Source of the DNA: Paenibacillus sp. FSL R5-0517
GTDB lineage: Bacteria; Bacillota; Bacilli; Paenibacillales; Paenibacillaceae
DNA length: 64,000 bases
Assembly: GCF_037974355.1 (NCBI RefSeq)
Contig: NZ_CP150235.1
Location: forward strand, 3,782,001 to 3,846,000
Reading direction: 5' to 3'
In this document: piece after piece, positions 53,720-63,241 of the stretch
Numbering within the stretch: the first letter of the stretch is position 1
Layout: each line of letters starts with the position of its first letter
Notes under the pieces: model-generated
Told to the model about the DNA's origin: nothing
The model's input: the letters and a program-made list of their open reading frames with translations, nothing else
Database searches by the model: none
Made by a program: the position numbers and the translations under genes

Positions 53720-55123
53720 TTATTTCAACAAACGTTTAATCAGCTTCAGCTTGTTATCATAAGGTGGATACAGAATCGGCAGATTCAGTTTGGTGCTTTT
53801 TTTCAGTACACTTTTGAGATGGGAGAACGTTTCGAAGCTGTACTTTCCATGATATGAACCAACACCGGAATGACCAACACCGCCAAACGGCAGACGCGGA
53901 TTCGCAACATGTGTGATCGTATCGTTAATGCAGCCACCTCCAAAAGAAACTTCCCGCAGCACCTTGTCCTGAATCTGTGTGTCGGAAGTGAACAGATACA
54001 AGGCGAGTGGTTTCGGCCGCTTTACGATTTCCACAATGGCTTCATCAAGCTTACTATAGCTAATGATCGGCAGAATCGGTCCAAAAATCTCATCTTCCAT
54101 CGTCGCTGCATCCCAGGATTCAGCATCAATTAATGTAGGTTCAATGAAACGGTCTTCCTCATCCGATGCGCCACCATATATCACTTTGGCCTGATCCCGT
54201 TCGATCAACGTCGTCAGACGTTTAAAATGACCCTTGTTCACGATCCGCCCATAGTCCTTGTTGTGCTGGATATCCGACCCAAAGAAGGATACGATCGCTG
54301 CTTTCATCTCCGTAATTAACGGTTCCTTCACGCGCTCATGCACGAGCAAATAATCGGGTGCGATACAGGTCTGTCCTGTATTGAGCAGTTTGCCCCATAT
54401 AATGCGCTGCGCAGCTACTTTGATATCCGCCTGTTCATCAACGATGACCGGACTCTTGCCTCCCAGTTCTAACGTAACGGGAACGAGATTTTTGGCAGCT
54501 GCCTCCATCACAATCTTGCCTACCGGTACACTGCCTGTAAAAAAGATATAGTCAAATGGCGCATTAATCAGCGCTGTCGTTGTGTCTTTGGCACCTTCAA
54601 GCACTTGTACGTATGCCGGTTCGAACACACTCGCAATCATTTCTCTTACAACAGCGGACACTGCCGGTGTATTCTCTGACGCTTTGAGCACGGCTGTGTT
54701 GCCTGCCGCAATCGCCCCTACCAATGGTTCAATTAAGAGTTGAAATGGATAATTGAATGGTCCGATGATCAGAACGGCTCCATAGGGTTCAGGTATAATA
54801 ACACTTTTGGACCCCAAGAGTGCCATTTGCGTTTTCACTTTAACGGGTTTCACCCATTTTTTCACTTTACGAATGGTGTGTGTAATGCTGTCCATCATAA
54901 ATCCAATCTCGGTCGTGTAGGATTCGAACTCGCTTTTGCCCAAATCCTGATGTAGAGCTTCTGTCAGTCTGGTCTCATACTTTTGAATCGCCTGCTTGAG
55001 TTGGGTCAGACGGGCAATTCGAGCTTCTGCTGATCGTGTGGCCCCGGAATGAAAGAATTGTCGTTGCTGCTCCAAAATCAGTTCAACTTCCTGACTGGTT
55101 ACTTCCTGCATAGTCGTTGTCAT
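53720..55123 (-). CDS. aldehyde dehydrogenase
   Basis: The 467-residue product is a class-3-like aldehyde dehydrogenase. It has the PFNYPFQLLIEPLVGAIAAGN region, FFTGSVPVGK, the catalytic Glu in VTLELGGKSPVIV and the catalytic Cys in NTGQTCIAPDY, and ends with GGVGHSGVGSYHGKYSFETFSH. A hydrophobic C-tail suggests membrane association, as in YwdH-type enzymes for long-chain aldehydes. An ArsR-type operator motif lies 35 bases upstream. Confidence 0.92.
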   Translation of the reverse strand: MTTTMQEVTSQEVELILEQQRQFFHSGATRSAEARIARLTQLKQAIQKYETRLTEALHQDLGKSEFESYTTEIGFMMDSITHTIRKVKKWVKPVKVKTQMALLGSKSVIIPEPYGAVLIIGPFNYPFQLLIEPLVGAIAAGNTAVLKASENTPAVSAVVREMIASVFEPAYVQVLEGAKDTTTALINAPFDYIFFTGSVPVGKIVMEAAAKNLVPVTLELGGKSPVIVDEQADIKVAAQRIIWGKLLNTGQTCIAPDYLLVHERVKEPLITEMKAAIVSFFGSDIQHNKDYGRIVNKGHFKRLTTLIERDQAKVIYGGASDEEDRFIEPTLIDAESWDAATMEDEIFGPILPIISYSKLDEAIVEIVKRPKPLALYLFTSDTQIQDKVLREVSFGGGCINDTITHVANPRLPFGGVGHSGVGSYHGKYSFETFSHLKSVLKKSTKLNLPILYPPYDNKLKLIKRLLK

Positions 55124-55157
55124 ATATACATACTCCTCTGTTTAGTTTTGATTAAGA

Positions 55158-55181
55158 GTTTAAACTTACGAACCTATTAGG
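55158..55181. promoter_or_regulatory. operator motif shared by the ALDH and ArsR genes, copy 1
   Basis: GTTTAAACTTACGAACCTAT followed by TAGG lies upstream of the aldehyde dehydrogenase gene. It matches the copy at 55596-55619 at most positions. Confidence 0.6.
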
Positions 55182-55213
55182 TACATGCAAAAGCATGTTA
55201 CAGCACTATTCCT

Positions 55214-55516
55214 CTACAGGCACTCTTCTTCCAAAGCAGCTACCAGTTCCTTCAGCAGTTCCACCGATGCATTCAATGAAGCCGAATAATATCGCTGTGT
55301 GCCCTTTTGTTCCACGGATATAAGCCCCTTCTCTAACAAAAGCTTGAGATGATGAGATATGGCTGGCCGGGATAGACTGGATTGCTCAGTAATTTCATTC
55401 ACGGTCATTCTGCCCTTCTCGGTGAGTGTCAGCAAAATGGCTTGACGGTGATTGTCACTTAACACCTGAAATAACGGGATACAGGTTTGAAAAACGCTAA
55501 TTGCTTTTTGTCCCAT
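55214..55516 (-). CDS. ArsR-family repressor
   Basis: The 100-residue product has the winged helix: LSDNHRQAILLTLTEKGRMT, SSLSRPAISHHLKLLLEKGLI and the wing QKGTQRYYSAS. The C-terminus is Leu/Glu-rich (SVELLKELVAALEEECL). No metal-binding Cys cluster is seen. It lies upstream of the aldehyde dehydrogenase gene in the same direction with about 90 bases between. A related palindromic motif sits before each gene, suggesting that it represses both. Confidence 0.87.
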   Translation of the reverse strand: MGQKAISVFQTCIPLFQVLSDNHRQAILLTLTEKGRMTVNEITEQSSLSRPAISHHLKLLLEKGLISVEQKGTQRYYSASLNASVELLKELVAALEEECL

Positions 55517-55595
55517 GGTTTCACCTCTATACGATTTCTGTATATTTCTTTATCAATATTCCAACGTGTAATTTCTCCGTTATTTGCGTCTGTTG

Positions 55596-55619
55596 GTTTA
55601 AACATTCGAACCTAATAAA
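55596..55619. promoter_or_regulatory. operator motif copy 2, before the ArsR gene
   Basis: GTTTAAACATTCGAACCTAA followed by TAAA matches copy 1 and lies 80 bases before the ArsR start. It fits autoregulation. Confidence 0.6.
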
Positions 55620-55696
55620 CTGAATTGTACTCTGCATTTCCTTGAACTGCAAGTGAATCATCAACTAAATTTAATATAATGCCGATAAAGCGCTTC

Positions 55697-55724
55697 CATA
55701 CTACCATACAAGTATGGTAGTATG
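55697..55724. promoter_or_regulatory. 13-bp perfect inverted repeat, GntR operator candidate
   Basis: CATACTACCATAC and GTATGGTAGTATG are separated by AA, ending 20 bases before the GntR start codon. FadR-subfamily regulators bind short palindromes of this kind, so autoregulation and control of uxuA is likely. Confidence 0.7.
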
Positions 55725-55744
55725 TCAATGAAGGAGTTGAAGTT

Positions 55745-56476
55745 GTGGAATATACCCCGAAGTTATCATCCAAAGCCGGTTTGTTACCTGTTGCGAGCAG
55801 CATGTCCTCCATGAATAAACAATCTTATTCAACGCGAGATGTCGTTTACTTCACGCTGAAACAACTCATTTTAAGTCTGAAAATGCCTCCAGGAACAGCT
55901 ATTTCTGAGAAGGAAATTTCAATGGAGTTTCAGGTAAGCCGGACACCTGTTCGAGAGAGTTTTGTAAGACTTGCTCAGGAAGGTCTGCTGGAAGTGTATC
56001 CACAGCGTGGCACATACGTCTCTCTGATTCAGGTCGATCTCGTTGAGGAAGCACGGTTCATGCGTGAACAGCTCGAACGAGCCGTAATCAGGCTCGCCTG
56101 CGAGAACTTTCCAAACGAACAAATGGTAGCTCTTGAACAGAACCTTGCGTGGCAGCAGGAATGCAGGATCAAACCGGATGATGAACGAATGTTTCAATTG
56201 GATGAGGAATTCCATAGCACTCTTTTTGCAGGCTGCAATAAAAGCAACATCTGGACTGTTATCCAGCAGATGAATGTACATTTGAATCGAAGTCGCATGT
56301 TACGCCTGTCCTCGGATCATCAGTGGGATCATTTAATTGAACAACACCTGTCGATGGTCAAGGCCATTCAACAGCATGATGCCGACACAGCAGAGCGACT
56401 GATGCAGGAACACTTGCATTTAACTGTTACCGATTTGGCTGTCCTGCAGGATACATATCCTTCCTATTTTCAATGA
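55745..56476 (+). CDS. GntR/FadR-family regulator of the mannonate genes
   Basis: The start is GTG with GGAG eight bases upstream. The 243-residue product has a winged-helix domain (about 30-95; MPPGTAISEKEISMEFQVSRTPVRESFVRLAQEGLLEVYPQRGTYV) and a C-terminal FCD ligand domain (about 105-225; DEEFHSTLFAGCNK). It lies directly before uxuA and a mannonate-type SDR, so it probably responds to a hexuronate intermediate such as fructuronate or mannonate (inference). Confidence 0.88.
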   Translation: MEYTPKLSSKAGLLPVASSMSSMNKQSYSTRDVVYFTLKQLILSLKMPPGTAISEKEISMEFQVSRTPVRESFVRLAQEGLLEVYPQRGTYVSLIQVDLVEEARFMREQLERAVIRLACENFPNEQMVALEQNLAWQQECRIKPDDERMFQLDEEFHSTLFAGCNKSNIWTVIQQMNVHLNRSRMLRLSSDHQWDHLIEQHLSMVKAIQQHDADTAERLMQEHLHLTVTDLAVLQDTYPSYFQ

Positions 56477-56516
56477 CTGCATTTTTCTTACTACTATTCA
56501 TGATGAGGTGAACGTG

Positions 56517-57584
56517 ATGAGAATGGTTTTTCGCTGGTTCGGCGAAGGCAATGATACGGTAACGCTGGATCATATCCGGCAGATTCCGGGGGTTGAAGGT
56601 ATTGTGTGGGCACTGCACGATGTTCCTGCTGGCGAGGAATGGCCAATGGACAAGATACTCGCTGTCAAAACGGCAGCGGATAAGGCCGGGTTACATCTGG
56701 ATGTCGTTGAGAGTGTGAACATCCACGAAGATATCAAGTTGGGTCTGCCATCAAGGGATAAATACATTGCGAACTATATTAAAACGATGGAGAAACTGGC
56801 TCAGGTGGGTGTGAAGGTCATCTGTTACAACTTCATGCCGATCTTCGACTGGCTTCGCACGGATATGCACAAGGAAATGGAGGATGGTTCAACTGCCCTC
56901 TTCTATGAGCACAGTAAACTCGCAGATATAGAACCTCTAGAACTCGTTCGACGCATTACGGAAAACTCCGCACTTACCATGCCAGGTTGGGAACCGGAAC
57001 GATTGCAGTATTTAACAGGTCTGTTCGAAGCCTACAAGGATGTAACCGAGGATCATATGTGGGAGCACGCACGTTATTTCCTGCAAGAGATTATGCCTAC
57101 AGCCGAACGGCTGGGGATTCGAATGGCCATCCATCCGGATGACCCGCCTTGGCCAATCTTTGGATTGCCGAAGATTATTATAAGTCAGGAGAATGTTCGG
57201 AAATATTTGAATCTTTATGATAGCCCTTACAACAGTGTGACACTATGCAGTGGCTCTTTGGGAGCAAATGCGGATAATGACATTATCGGCATGATACACG
57301 AGTTCAAGGATCGGATTCCATTTGCCCACATTCGTAATGTCAAAATCTACGAAAACGGCGACTTTATCGAAACTTCACATCGCAGTCAGGATGGTAGTGT
57401 TGATATTGCGGGGGTTGTTGAGGCTTATCACGATATCGGTTATGAAGGTTATGCAAGACCCGACCACGGTCGTCATCTCTGGGGAGAACAGTGCCGACCT
57501 GGCTATGGACTCTATGACCGGGCTTTGGGAATCATGTATCTCTGGGGCGTCTGGGATTCCCTGCAAAGGAGGGCAAAAGCATGA
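56517..57584 (+). CDS. uxuA: D-mannonate dehydratase
   Basis: ATG 56517 follows AGGTGA; an in-frame GTG at 56508 is less likely. The 355-residue TIM-barrel enzyme matches Uxu[41 protein letters not shown]-type segment [37 protein letters not shown] and FAHIRNVK. It converts D-mannonate to 2-keto-3-deoxygluconate in the cytoplasm. It overlaps the next gene by four bases (ATGA), so the two are translationally coupled. Confidence 0.96.
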   Translation: MRMVFRWFGEGNDTVTLDHIRQIPGVEGIVWALHDVPAGEEWPMDKILAVKTAADKAGLHLDVVESVNIHEDIKLGLPSRDKYIANYIKTMEKLAQVGVKVICYNFMPIFDWLRTDMHKEMEDGSTALFYEHSKLADIEPLELVRRITENSALTMPGWEPERLQYLTGLFEAYKDVTEDHMWEHARYFLQEIMPTAERLGIRMAIHPDDPPWPIFGLPKIIISQENVRKYLNLYDSPYNSVTLCSGSLGANADNDIIGMIHEFKDRIPFAHIRNVKIYENGDFIETSHRSQDGSVDIAGVVEAYHDIGYEGYARPDHGRHLWGEQCRPGYGLYDRALGIMYLWGVWDSLQRRAKA

Positions 57585-58444
57585 GTGAACACCAATATGA
57601 ACGCTCAACTCGTCTCGAAGGCAGAACAGTTGTAATCACCGGAGGTGCTGGGGTATTATGCCGCTCCATGGCGGAAGAACTCGCTCGACATGGTGCAAAC
57701 GTAGCCATTCTGAACCGTACCGTGTCCAAGGGACAAGAAGTTGTAGCTACAATTGAAGCTGCGGGTGGCAGAGCGATTGCTGTTGCCTGTGACGTAACCC
57801 AGGCTGAGAGCGTGCAAGCGGCGGCAGATGCTGTGCTGGAGCAACTTGGACCCTGTGATATTCTTATTAATGGCGCCGGTGGCAATAACGCCAGTGCCAA
57901 CACCACGAATGAAATTTTCAGATTGGAAGATCTGGCGCAGAGTGATGTCACTACGTTTTTCGATGTATCTGTAGAGGGATTTCGTCAGGTGATGGATCTG
58001 AATTTTGTCGGTTCTCTCATCCCCACTCAGATCTTTGCAAAACATATGATAGAGCGCGATGTTCCTGCCACTGTCATTAACATTTCTTCCATGAGCGCTC
58101 CATCGCCCATGACGAAAGTTCCAGCGTATAGTGCTGCGAAGGCCGCAATTAACAACTTCACGCAGTGGCTTGCCGTTCATCTGGCCGAATCCGGTATTCG
58201 TGTCAATGCTATTGCACCCGGGTTTTTCCTGACCGAGCAGAACCGTAATCTATTACTGCAACCAGACGGCTCACCTACGGAGCGTTCCAGTAAAATTATT
58301 GCACATACACCCATGCGCCGCTTTGGCAAACCGGAAGACCTGCTTGGCACATTGATGTGGCTTGCGGATGAAAGACAGTCCGGCTTTGTCACTGGCACAG
58401 TCATTCCGGTAGATGGTGGATTTATGGCGTACTCGGGTGTATAA
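57581..58444 (+). CDS. SDR oxidoreductase, probable D-mannonate oxidoreductase
   Basis: The 287-residue SDR has [28 protein letters not shown], the catalytic Ser in [14 protein letters not shown], and [14 protein letters not shown]. Gram-positive uxu loci use an SDR rather than the long-chain UxuB for the fructuronate/mannonate redox step, and the ATGA overlap with uxuA supports that role. It would reduce fructuronate to mannonate with NAD(P)H. An alternative hexuronate substrate cannot be excluded. Confidence 0.85.
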   Translation: MSEHQYERSTRLEGRTVVITGGAGVLCRSMAEELARHGANVAILNRTVSKGQEVVATIEAAGGRAIAVACDVTQAESVQAAADAVLEQLGPCDILINGAGGNNASANTTNEIFRLEDLAQSDVTTFFDVSVEGFRQVMDLNFVGSLIPTQIFAKHMIERDVPATVINISSMSAPSPMTKVPAYSAAKAAINNFTQWLAVHLAESGIRVNAIAPGFFLTEQNRNLLLQPDGSPTERSSKIIAHTPMRRFGKPEDLLGTLMWLADERQSGFVTGTVIPVDGGFMAYSGV

Positions 58445-58536
58445 CGATAAAAGCGAATGCTTCCTTTTCATAGTTTTTTCTTTTATCTTCGTTACATGTA
58501 AATGATTCAGTTCAACTCATATAGGTCATTATTGAA

Positions 58537-58574
58537 ACCGATACTTGGAATACTTATCCATGTGTCGGTTTTTT
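58537..58574 (+). terminator. terminator of the uxu operon
   Basis: ACCGATACTTGG and CCATGTGTCGGT pair with G-U and one mismatch, followed by TTTTTT. Confidence 0.7.
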
Positions 58575-58657
58575 GCGTTCAAGCATAAGATCACCCAGCC
58601 TAGGAAATGCTTGTCATAGAGAATTGGAGAAGTGAAGTAAAGGAAGGTGATACATAT

Positions 58658-59386
58658 ATGATGGAAGAAACATGGGTTGTTGCAGTAAGGTCTATTATTG
58701 CCTTCCTGACCCTCATCATCTACACAAGGGTGCTGGGCAAACAGCAAATGGGTAACTTAACGTATTTTGATTACATTAACGGCATCACAATCGGCTCCAT
58801 TGCGGGAACGTTTGCAACTGATCTTTCCTCCAAAGCGTGGATTCATTTTGTGGCCTTGACCATTTTCACAATCATTACGATCATCTTTCAGTATATTACA
58901 CTGAAGAATCGTACCATCTCCAAACTAATGGACTCTGACCCCACATTGATCATCCAGAACGGTAAAATTCTCGAACAGAACCTGAGCAAAATGCGAGTTA
59001 AATTTGACGAGTTGACCATGATGCTTAGGCAAAAAGATGTATTTGATATCACGACGCTAGACTATGCCATTCTTGAACCGGATGGAAGCCTCTCCGTCGT
59101 TTTGAAACCTGAGAATCAGCCTGTAACCGCAAAAGACATGCATATGCACCCGCCCAAGAGCAAGCTGATGACAGAAATCATCATTGACGGCCTTCTGATT
59201 AAGCAGAATCTGGAGGAACGAAACAAGGATATCAATTGGCTCAGCGAGCAGCTGAAAAAGCAAAAGATCACGATACAGGATATTGCTTTTGCCGCGATAT
59301 TGCCCAATGACAAATTGTATGTTGATCTGTTCAAGGACAAGATCACCGATAAAATCGATATGGGCGATTATGAGGGGCCTTTCTAA
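58658..59386 (+). CDS. DUF421 membrane protein (YetF/YdfR type)
   Basis: A GGAAGG site supports ATG 58658 (or 58661); the frame runs up to 58607. The 242-residue product has three N-terminal helices (about 7-25, 35-55, 60-78) with the DUF421 motifs RVLGKQQMGNLTYFDYINGITIGSIAG, and a soluble C-terminal part (KLMDSDPTLIIQNGKILEQNL, LREMRV-like LSKMRVKFDEL). These proteins occur in spore-formers and have no settled function. A DUF4363 gene follows, a recurrent partner. Confidence 0.9.
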   Translation: MMEETWVVAVRSIIAFLTLIIYTRVLGKQQMGNLTYFDYINGITIGSIAGTFATDLSSKAWIHFVALTIFTIITIIFQYITLKNRTISKLMDSDPTLIIQNGKILEQNLSKMRVKFDELTMMLRQKDVFDITTLDYAILEPDGSLSVVLKPENQPVTAKDMHMHPPKSKLMTEIIIDGLLIKQNLEERNKDINWLSEQLKKQKITIQDIAFAAILPNDKLYVDLFKDKITDKIDMGDYEGPF

Positions 59387-59412
59387 ACTCTTTACATCAA
59401 GGAGGCGGTTGA

Positions 59413-59784
59413 ATGAAAACGCGTTTCTGGCTGTTATATGTGCTTCCGATCTGCCTCATTCTTGTGTTCGTTGCAATTATGGCTAGCGGAGCCTTTCTTA
59501 AAAAGCCATTTGGCACCGATGATCGCTTGCTTGAATCTATACAAACATTAGAGAAACAGGTTGAGGGTAAAAAATGGACTGAAGCCAAGTCTCAAGTTAA
59601 TTACGCCATGAAGGCCTGGGATAAAATTGTCAACCGCATTCAGTTCAGTGTGGAACGTGAAACCATATATGATATTCTGGGCACCCTTGCGCGGATCAAG
59701 GGCGGCGTTGCGGCAGAGGATGATAAGGCGATTATGGAAGAGATTTATTACTTTTATGTGCTATGGGAAAATCTCGGAGATTAA
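59413..59784 (+). CDS. DUF4363 family protein
   Basis: The 123-residue product has one N-terminal membrane helix (about 6-25) and a helical outer part (DRLLESIQTLEKQVEGKKWTEAKSQVNYAMKAWDKIVNRIQFSVE, LARIKGGVAAEDDKAIMEEIYYFYVLWENLG). AAGGAGG precedes the ATG. It follows the DUF421 gene by 26 bases and is part of the same operon. Function unknown; it probably acts at the membrane with its neighbour. Confidence 0.85.
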   Translation: MKTRFWLLYVLPICLILVFVAIMASGAFLKKPFGTDDRLLESIQTLEKQVEGKKWTEAKSQVNYAMKAWDKIVNRIQFSVERETIYDILGTLARIKGGVAAEDDKAIMEEIYYFYVLWENLGD

Positions 59785-59823
59785 ATTCCGTGTGATCTAT
59801 ATCCGATGTAAATCCAACAGCAA

Positions 59824-59859
59824 AAGGCACTCTCCCTTCAGGCAGAAAGGAGGTGCCTT
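59824..59859. terminator. terminator between convergent genes
   Basis: AAGGCAC (59824-59830) and GTGCCTT (59853-59859), with an inner CTCC/GGAG pair, separate the DUF4363 gene and the M50-like gene. A/T-rich flanks suit both directions. Confidence 0.65.
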
Positions 59860-59885
59860 CTTTGCTTGGTATATCTTCATATTCG

Positions 59886-60596
59886 TTACGCTCTTCGTAA
59901 TCCCCGAGAACGTGATGATCGCGAAGTACTTTCTTTGCGGAAAAAGAGTGTCAGCGCACCTTTGGCGCACCACAGTGCAAACAAAGCAAACAGTGTTCCC
60001 CAGAATAGCGCCGGAAGGAATGTCTGCTGAGCGAGATTCGCGGCATCGCCTGCCCGAGAAGGTTGAGTCCAGGACATCAGTCCAACGTATACGGCACTAA
60101 CGACAGACTCTTCCAGTGTAAGAAACGCCAGTAGTAGATAATAGTACTTCACAATCTTGGCACCGAAAATCATAATGACAACGTTAAGTACGATGAACCC
60201 GGTCAGCCATAACATGCCGAACTCTCCTCTTACATATAACAGGAGCGACACCAGAGCGACAGCCGTCATAATCCCGAGTCCCCACATATGCAAGCCTTTG
60301 CGGTATAAGTAAAACAACAGCCAGGCGAACAAGGATGCACTGATATATCCTGCGAGAGAAACCAATATAGATCTGCCTGGCGTCAGCATGGATGAATACG
60401 TTACACCGCTATGATCAGCGTACAATTCAATCCGCAGCACTTTACCCGACAATATTAACGTCATGAGTGCATGGCCGAATTCGTGGATCATCGTATCCAG
60501 GTTGCGGAACAGGGACGAGAATGGGATGAATCGTGTGAGAAAGACGGAGCCTAATAGAAAAAGTATCGTTTTGACCCATTTATTCAATCGTGTCAT
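59886..60596 (-). CDS. M50-like membrane metalloprotease
   Basis: The 236-residue product has about six hydrophobic helices and an HExxH zinc motif as HEFGHALM near residue 38, in the first part of the protein, as in M50 site-2-type proteases. A typical second zinc ligand (NxxPxxxxDG) was not recognised, so peptidase activity is uncertain. AAAGGAGGT lies directly before the ATG, which is unusually close. Substrate unknown. Confidence 0.72.
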   Translation of the reverse strand: MTRLNKWVKTILFLLGSVFLTRFIPFSSLFRNLDTMIHEFGHALMTLILSGKVLRIELYADHSGVTYSSMLTPGRSILVSLAGYISASLFAWLLFYLYRKGLHMWGLGIMTAVALVSLLLYVRGEFGMLWLTGFIVLNVVIMIFGAKIVKYYYLLLAFLTLEESVVSAVYVGLMSWTQPSRAGDAANLAQQTFLPALFWGTLFALFALWCAKGALTLFFRKESTSRSSRSRGLRRA

Positions 60597-60630
60597 ACCT
60601 CCTTTACCTTCAAATAAACAAGCCTATCCT

Positions 60631-61113
60631 TTATACTACGCTTTTTTCACTCGATTCGTTTCGGCTTCCGAACTGTAAAGCACAGTGCTCCATCCACCAG
60701 CAGAAGCTCCGATTGTGTCCAATGAAAAAAGAAGATAGATCATAGCGGCCTTTTTCGGCCTCTAGCGTAACGAGTAGTCGATTCCGCATCCGATGGAGCG
60801 CGTAGTGCACGAATTGATCGGCAACTTCACTTTGTACCAGAGTAACATAAGCATAGAGGGAATGATCAACAGGTTCATCAAGCGGACTCACCCCTGCACA
60901 TGAAAATTCCGTCGTTACCCCCGCCTTCTGAAGGATGGACAATGCGTTCACGAGCTCGGCATCAACTTCAACACCGTTCCATATCTCCGTTTTCTTCGCA
61001 GAAACCGTATGTTTGTCGCGTTCCGTCCAGTGCATCAGCTCCAGCTTGCGCCGTCTCCACAGATGGGCAGGCTGTTCACTTAGCAGCACTTCATGTTCTT
61101 CATTTAAATTCAT
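60631..61113 (-). CDS. conserved hypothetical protein
   Basis: The 160-residue soluble product has WRRRKLELMHW near the start, VTTEFSCAGVSPLDEPVDHSLYAYVTL in the middle and SSFFIGHNRSFCWWMEHCALQF at the end. Conserved-looking Cys, His and Trp residues suggest an enzyme or metal binder, but I do not recognise the family. GGAGG lies nine bases before the ATG. It is convergent with nothing and stands between the protease and zinc-transport genes. Confidence 0.65.
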   Translation of the reverse strand: MNLNEEHEVLLSEQPAHLWRRRKLELMHWTERDKHTVSAKKTEIWNGVEVDAELVNALSILQKAGVTTEFSCAGVSPLDEPVDHSLYAYVTLVQSEVADQFVHYALHRMRNRLLVTLEAEKGRYDLSSFFIGHNRSFCWWMEHCALQFGSRNESSEKSVV

Positions 61114-61161
61114 CCAATGCGTCCTCCTGTTCTCCTTGATCCGGTCACCTCATCAACAAAG

Positions 61162-61185
61162 AGAGAGCACATCCCTGTGCTCTCT
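61162..61185 (-). terminator. terminator of the zinc-uptake operon
   Basis: AGAGAGCACA and TGTGCTCTCT form a perfect ten-pair stem. A second stem, AGGAATGG/CCATTCCT, lies nearer the znuA stop at about 61205-61225. Confidence 0.65.
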
Positions 61186-61278
61186 GCTTCGCAAAAAGGC
61201 AAAGGAATGGCACTCCCATTCCTCAGCATGTTGTATTATTGTACCTTTTTCAGTGAAAGGCATCAAACTGATCTTTTA

Positions 61279-62361
61279 TTATTCGTTCAATGCCAGTTTT
61301 AGAGCCTCCAGATTCTGTCTCATCACACTAATGTAGTCCATTCCCGACGCGATCTCTTTCTCGGTGAGTCCCTCAATCGGGTTCAGTACTGCCGTCTTGG
61401 CTCCCACTTCACTTGCAATCGTCTCAGACACTTTGGAGGACACCAGTGTTTCGAAGAAAATCGTCTTCACCTGATGCTCTTTTGCAAAGTCAATGACGGA
61501 TGCCATCTGCGCTGCCGAAGGTTCTTGTTCCGGAGACAATCCTGCGATGGGCACCTGTTGCAATCCATATTCCTGTGCAAGGTAGCCAAATGCAGCGTGT
61601 TGTGTGATGAAATCCTTGCGTTTGCTATCCGCCACAGCCGACTTGAAGTCTTGATCCAGTGACTCCAGCTGAGCAACGTAGGCATCTGCATTCTTCTTGA
61701 ACTGTTCAGCATGTTCCGGGGCAGCCTGTGCCAATCCCGCTTCAATATTACGTACTTCTTTGACAGCCAGTGCAGGTGACAGCCATACGTGGGGATCCAG
61801 TCCACCGTGATCGTGATCATGTCCTTCTTCCGCCTCAGCGTCATGATCATGGTCGTGTTCATCTGTAGTCGCTCCATTCGCATGGTCATGGTCATGATCG
61901 TGTTCTGTTGCCTCAGAATCTCCATGATGGTGATCATGTTCTCCACCTTCAAGCAGGTTGATGCCTTTGCTTGCCTCCACCTGAATGAGCGAAGCATTGC
62001 TCAAACTTCCAGTGACCTGATCCATCCATGTTTCCATACCCGCACCGTTGTATACAAGTACATCTGCTTTTTCAATGCTGGCAATGTCCTGTGGTGTGGG
62101 CTCCCAATCATGAGGCTCCATCCCTGCTGGAACGAGCGTATGCACCTCTGCCAGATCCCCTGCCACATTTTTGGTGAACTCGTACATCGGGTAGAAGCTG
62201 ACTTGTACGTTTAGTTTGGCAGCTTCACTCTCTGTGGGGGCCGTATTACCGGTACCTGCAGAACTTGCATTTGTATTCGAAGCGGATTGTTGTCCGCAGC
62301 CTGCAACGATAAGTGTAAGACTGAACAATAATCCGAGCGTAGCTTTTTTACTGAATTTCAT
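61279..62361 (-). CDS. znuA: zinc ABC transporter substrate-binding lipoprotein
   Basis: AAGGAGG supports ATG 62361; the frame runs to 62448 inside the permease gene. The 360-residue product has a lipoprotein signal (LIVAGC near residue 20), the cluster A-1 fold with metal ligands in GMEPHDWEP, a long His/Asp-rich loop (about 125-185, many HDHDH units), GLDPHVWLSP and ITQHAAFGYLAQEYGL. The His-rich loop is typical of zinc-binding ZnuA/AdcA. It captures Zn2+ outside the membrane for the permease. Confidence 0.94.
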   Translation of the reverse strand: MKFSKKATLGLLFSLTLIVAGCGQQSASNTNASSAGTGNTAPTESEAAKLNVQVSFYPMYEFTKNVAGDLAEVHTLVPAGMEPHDWEPTPQDIASIEKADVLVYNGAGMETWMDQVTGSLSNASLIQVEASKGINLLEGGEHDHHHGDSEATEHDHDHDHANGATTDEHDHDHDAEAEEGHDHDHGGLDPHVWLSPALAVKEVRNIEAGLAQAAPEHAEQFKKNADAYVAQLESLDQDFKSAVADSKRKDFITQHAAFGYLAQEYGLQQVPIAGLSPEQEPSAAQMASVIDFAKEHQVKTIFFETLVSSKVSETIASEVGAKTAVLNPIEGLTEKEIASGMDYISVMRQNLEALKLALNE

Positions 62362-63241
62362 GTGATGTTTTCCTCCTTGAATGGTTGACCCGAATGACGT
62401 GCTGTGATTTTGTTTCTCTGCGGTGACGCTTGCGATTGTATCGTGCAATCAGCTTTTGCGCTGATATTCCAGTCAATAGAAAGACCAGCAGGATAAGAGC
62501 AATTGTTCCTCCTGGAGGTGTATTTAGATGGTAAGATGTTGTGAGTCCGCTAAAAATACCGATTAATCCTGTAATTACCGCGACAATAATCGCTGCTGTA
62601 AAACTTCGAGACACTCTCAGTGCCAAGGCAGCGGGCAGTACTATGAGAGCTGATACCAACAACACACCGACAATGGGCATGGCTGAAGCTACAGTCATTC
62701 CTGTCAGAATGGCAAAGGCAAACGATAATCCTTTCACCTGAACACCCCCTATCGAAGCTGTCTCTTCATCAAAGGTAAAGCTGTACAAAGGTCTGCGTAA
62801 CAGAATGAAAAAAAGTAAACCAAACACACATACACCTGCCATCATCCACAACTGTATATCGCTAACTGCGACAATTGATCCGAATAAGTATGAGCTGAAT
62901 GCCTTCGACAGATTAGTTTGGAGACTCATTAACACCACAGCAAGGGCCAGCCCCGAAGTCATGATGATCGCTACAGGCACCTCGCTGTAGGTTCGATAAC
63001 TTCGCCGCAGTTGTTCAACCAATAATGCACCGATCAATGCGACAGCGAATCCACAGATGACCGGGTTAAGATTCATGACTGAACCGAGCGCAACCCCTGC
63101 GAGTGAGACGTGGGATAACGTGTCTGCCATTAGTACCTGCCGCCTGAGCATCAGATAGACTCCGAGAATTGGAGCGATGACTCCAATCAGTCCCCCTGCC
63201 CAGAAGGCACGTTGCATGAATTCGTACTCAAACACTGCCAT
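62348..63241 (-). CDS. znuB: zinc ABC transporter permease
   Basis: The 297-residue ABC-3 family permease has about eight helices (FMQRAFWAGGLIGVIAPILGVYLMLRRQ; LADTLSHVSLAGVALG; PIVGVLLVSALIVLPAALAL). It overlaps znuC by 55 bases and znuA by 14 bases, so all three are coupled. The C-tail after the last helix is basic. The start matches the usual position relative to FMQRA in ZnuB proteins. Confidence 0.93.
   Translation of the reverse strand: MAVFEYEFMQRAFWAGGLIGVIAPILGVYLMLRRQVLMADTLSHVSLAGVALGSVMNLNPVICGFAVALIGALLVEQLRRSYRTYSEVPVAIIMTSGLALAVVLMSLQTNLSKAFSSYLFGSIVAVSDIQLWMMAGVCVFGLLFFILLRRPLYSFTFDEETASIGGVQVKGLSFAFAILTGMTVASAMPIVGVLLVSALIVLPAALALRVSRSFTAAIIVAVITGLIGIFSGLTTSYHLNTPPGGTIALILLVFLLTGISAQKLIARYNRKRHRRETKSQHVIRVNHSRRKTSHEIQ

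Noticed and set aside
61789-62214. A His-rich antisense frame over znuA
   Set aside because: It mirrors the HDHDH-coding repeat of znuA and reads as an Ile/Met/Val-rich artefact.
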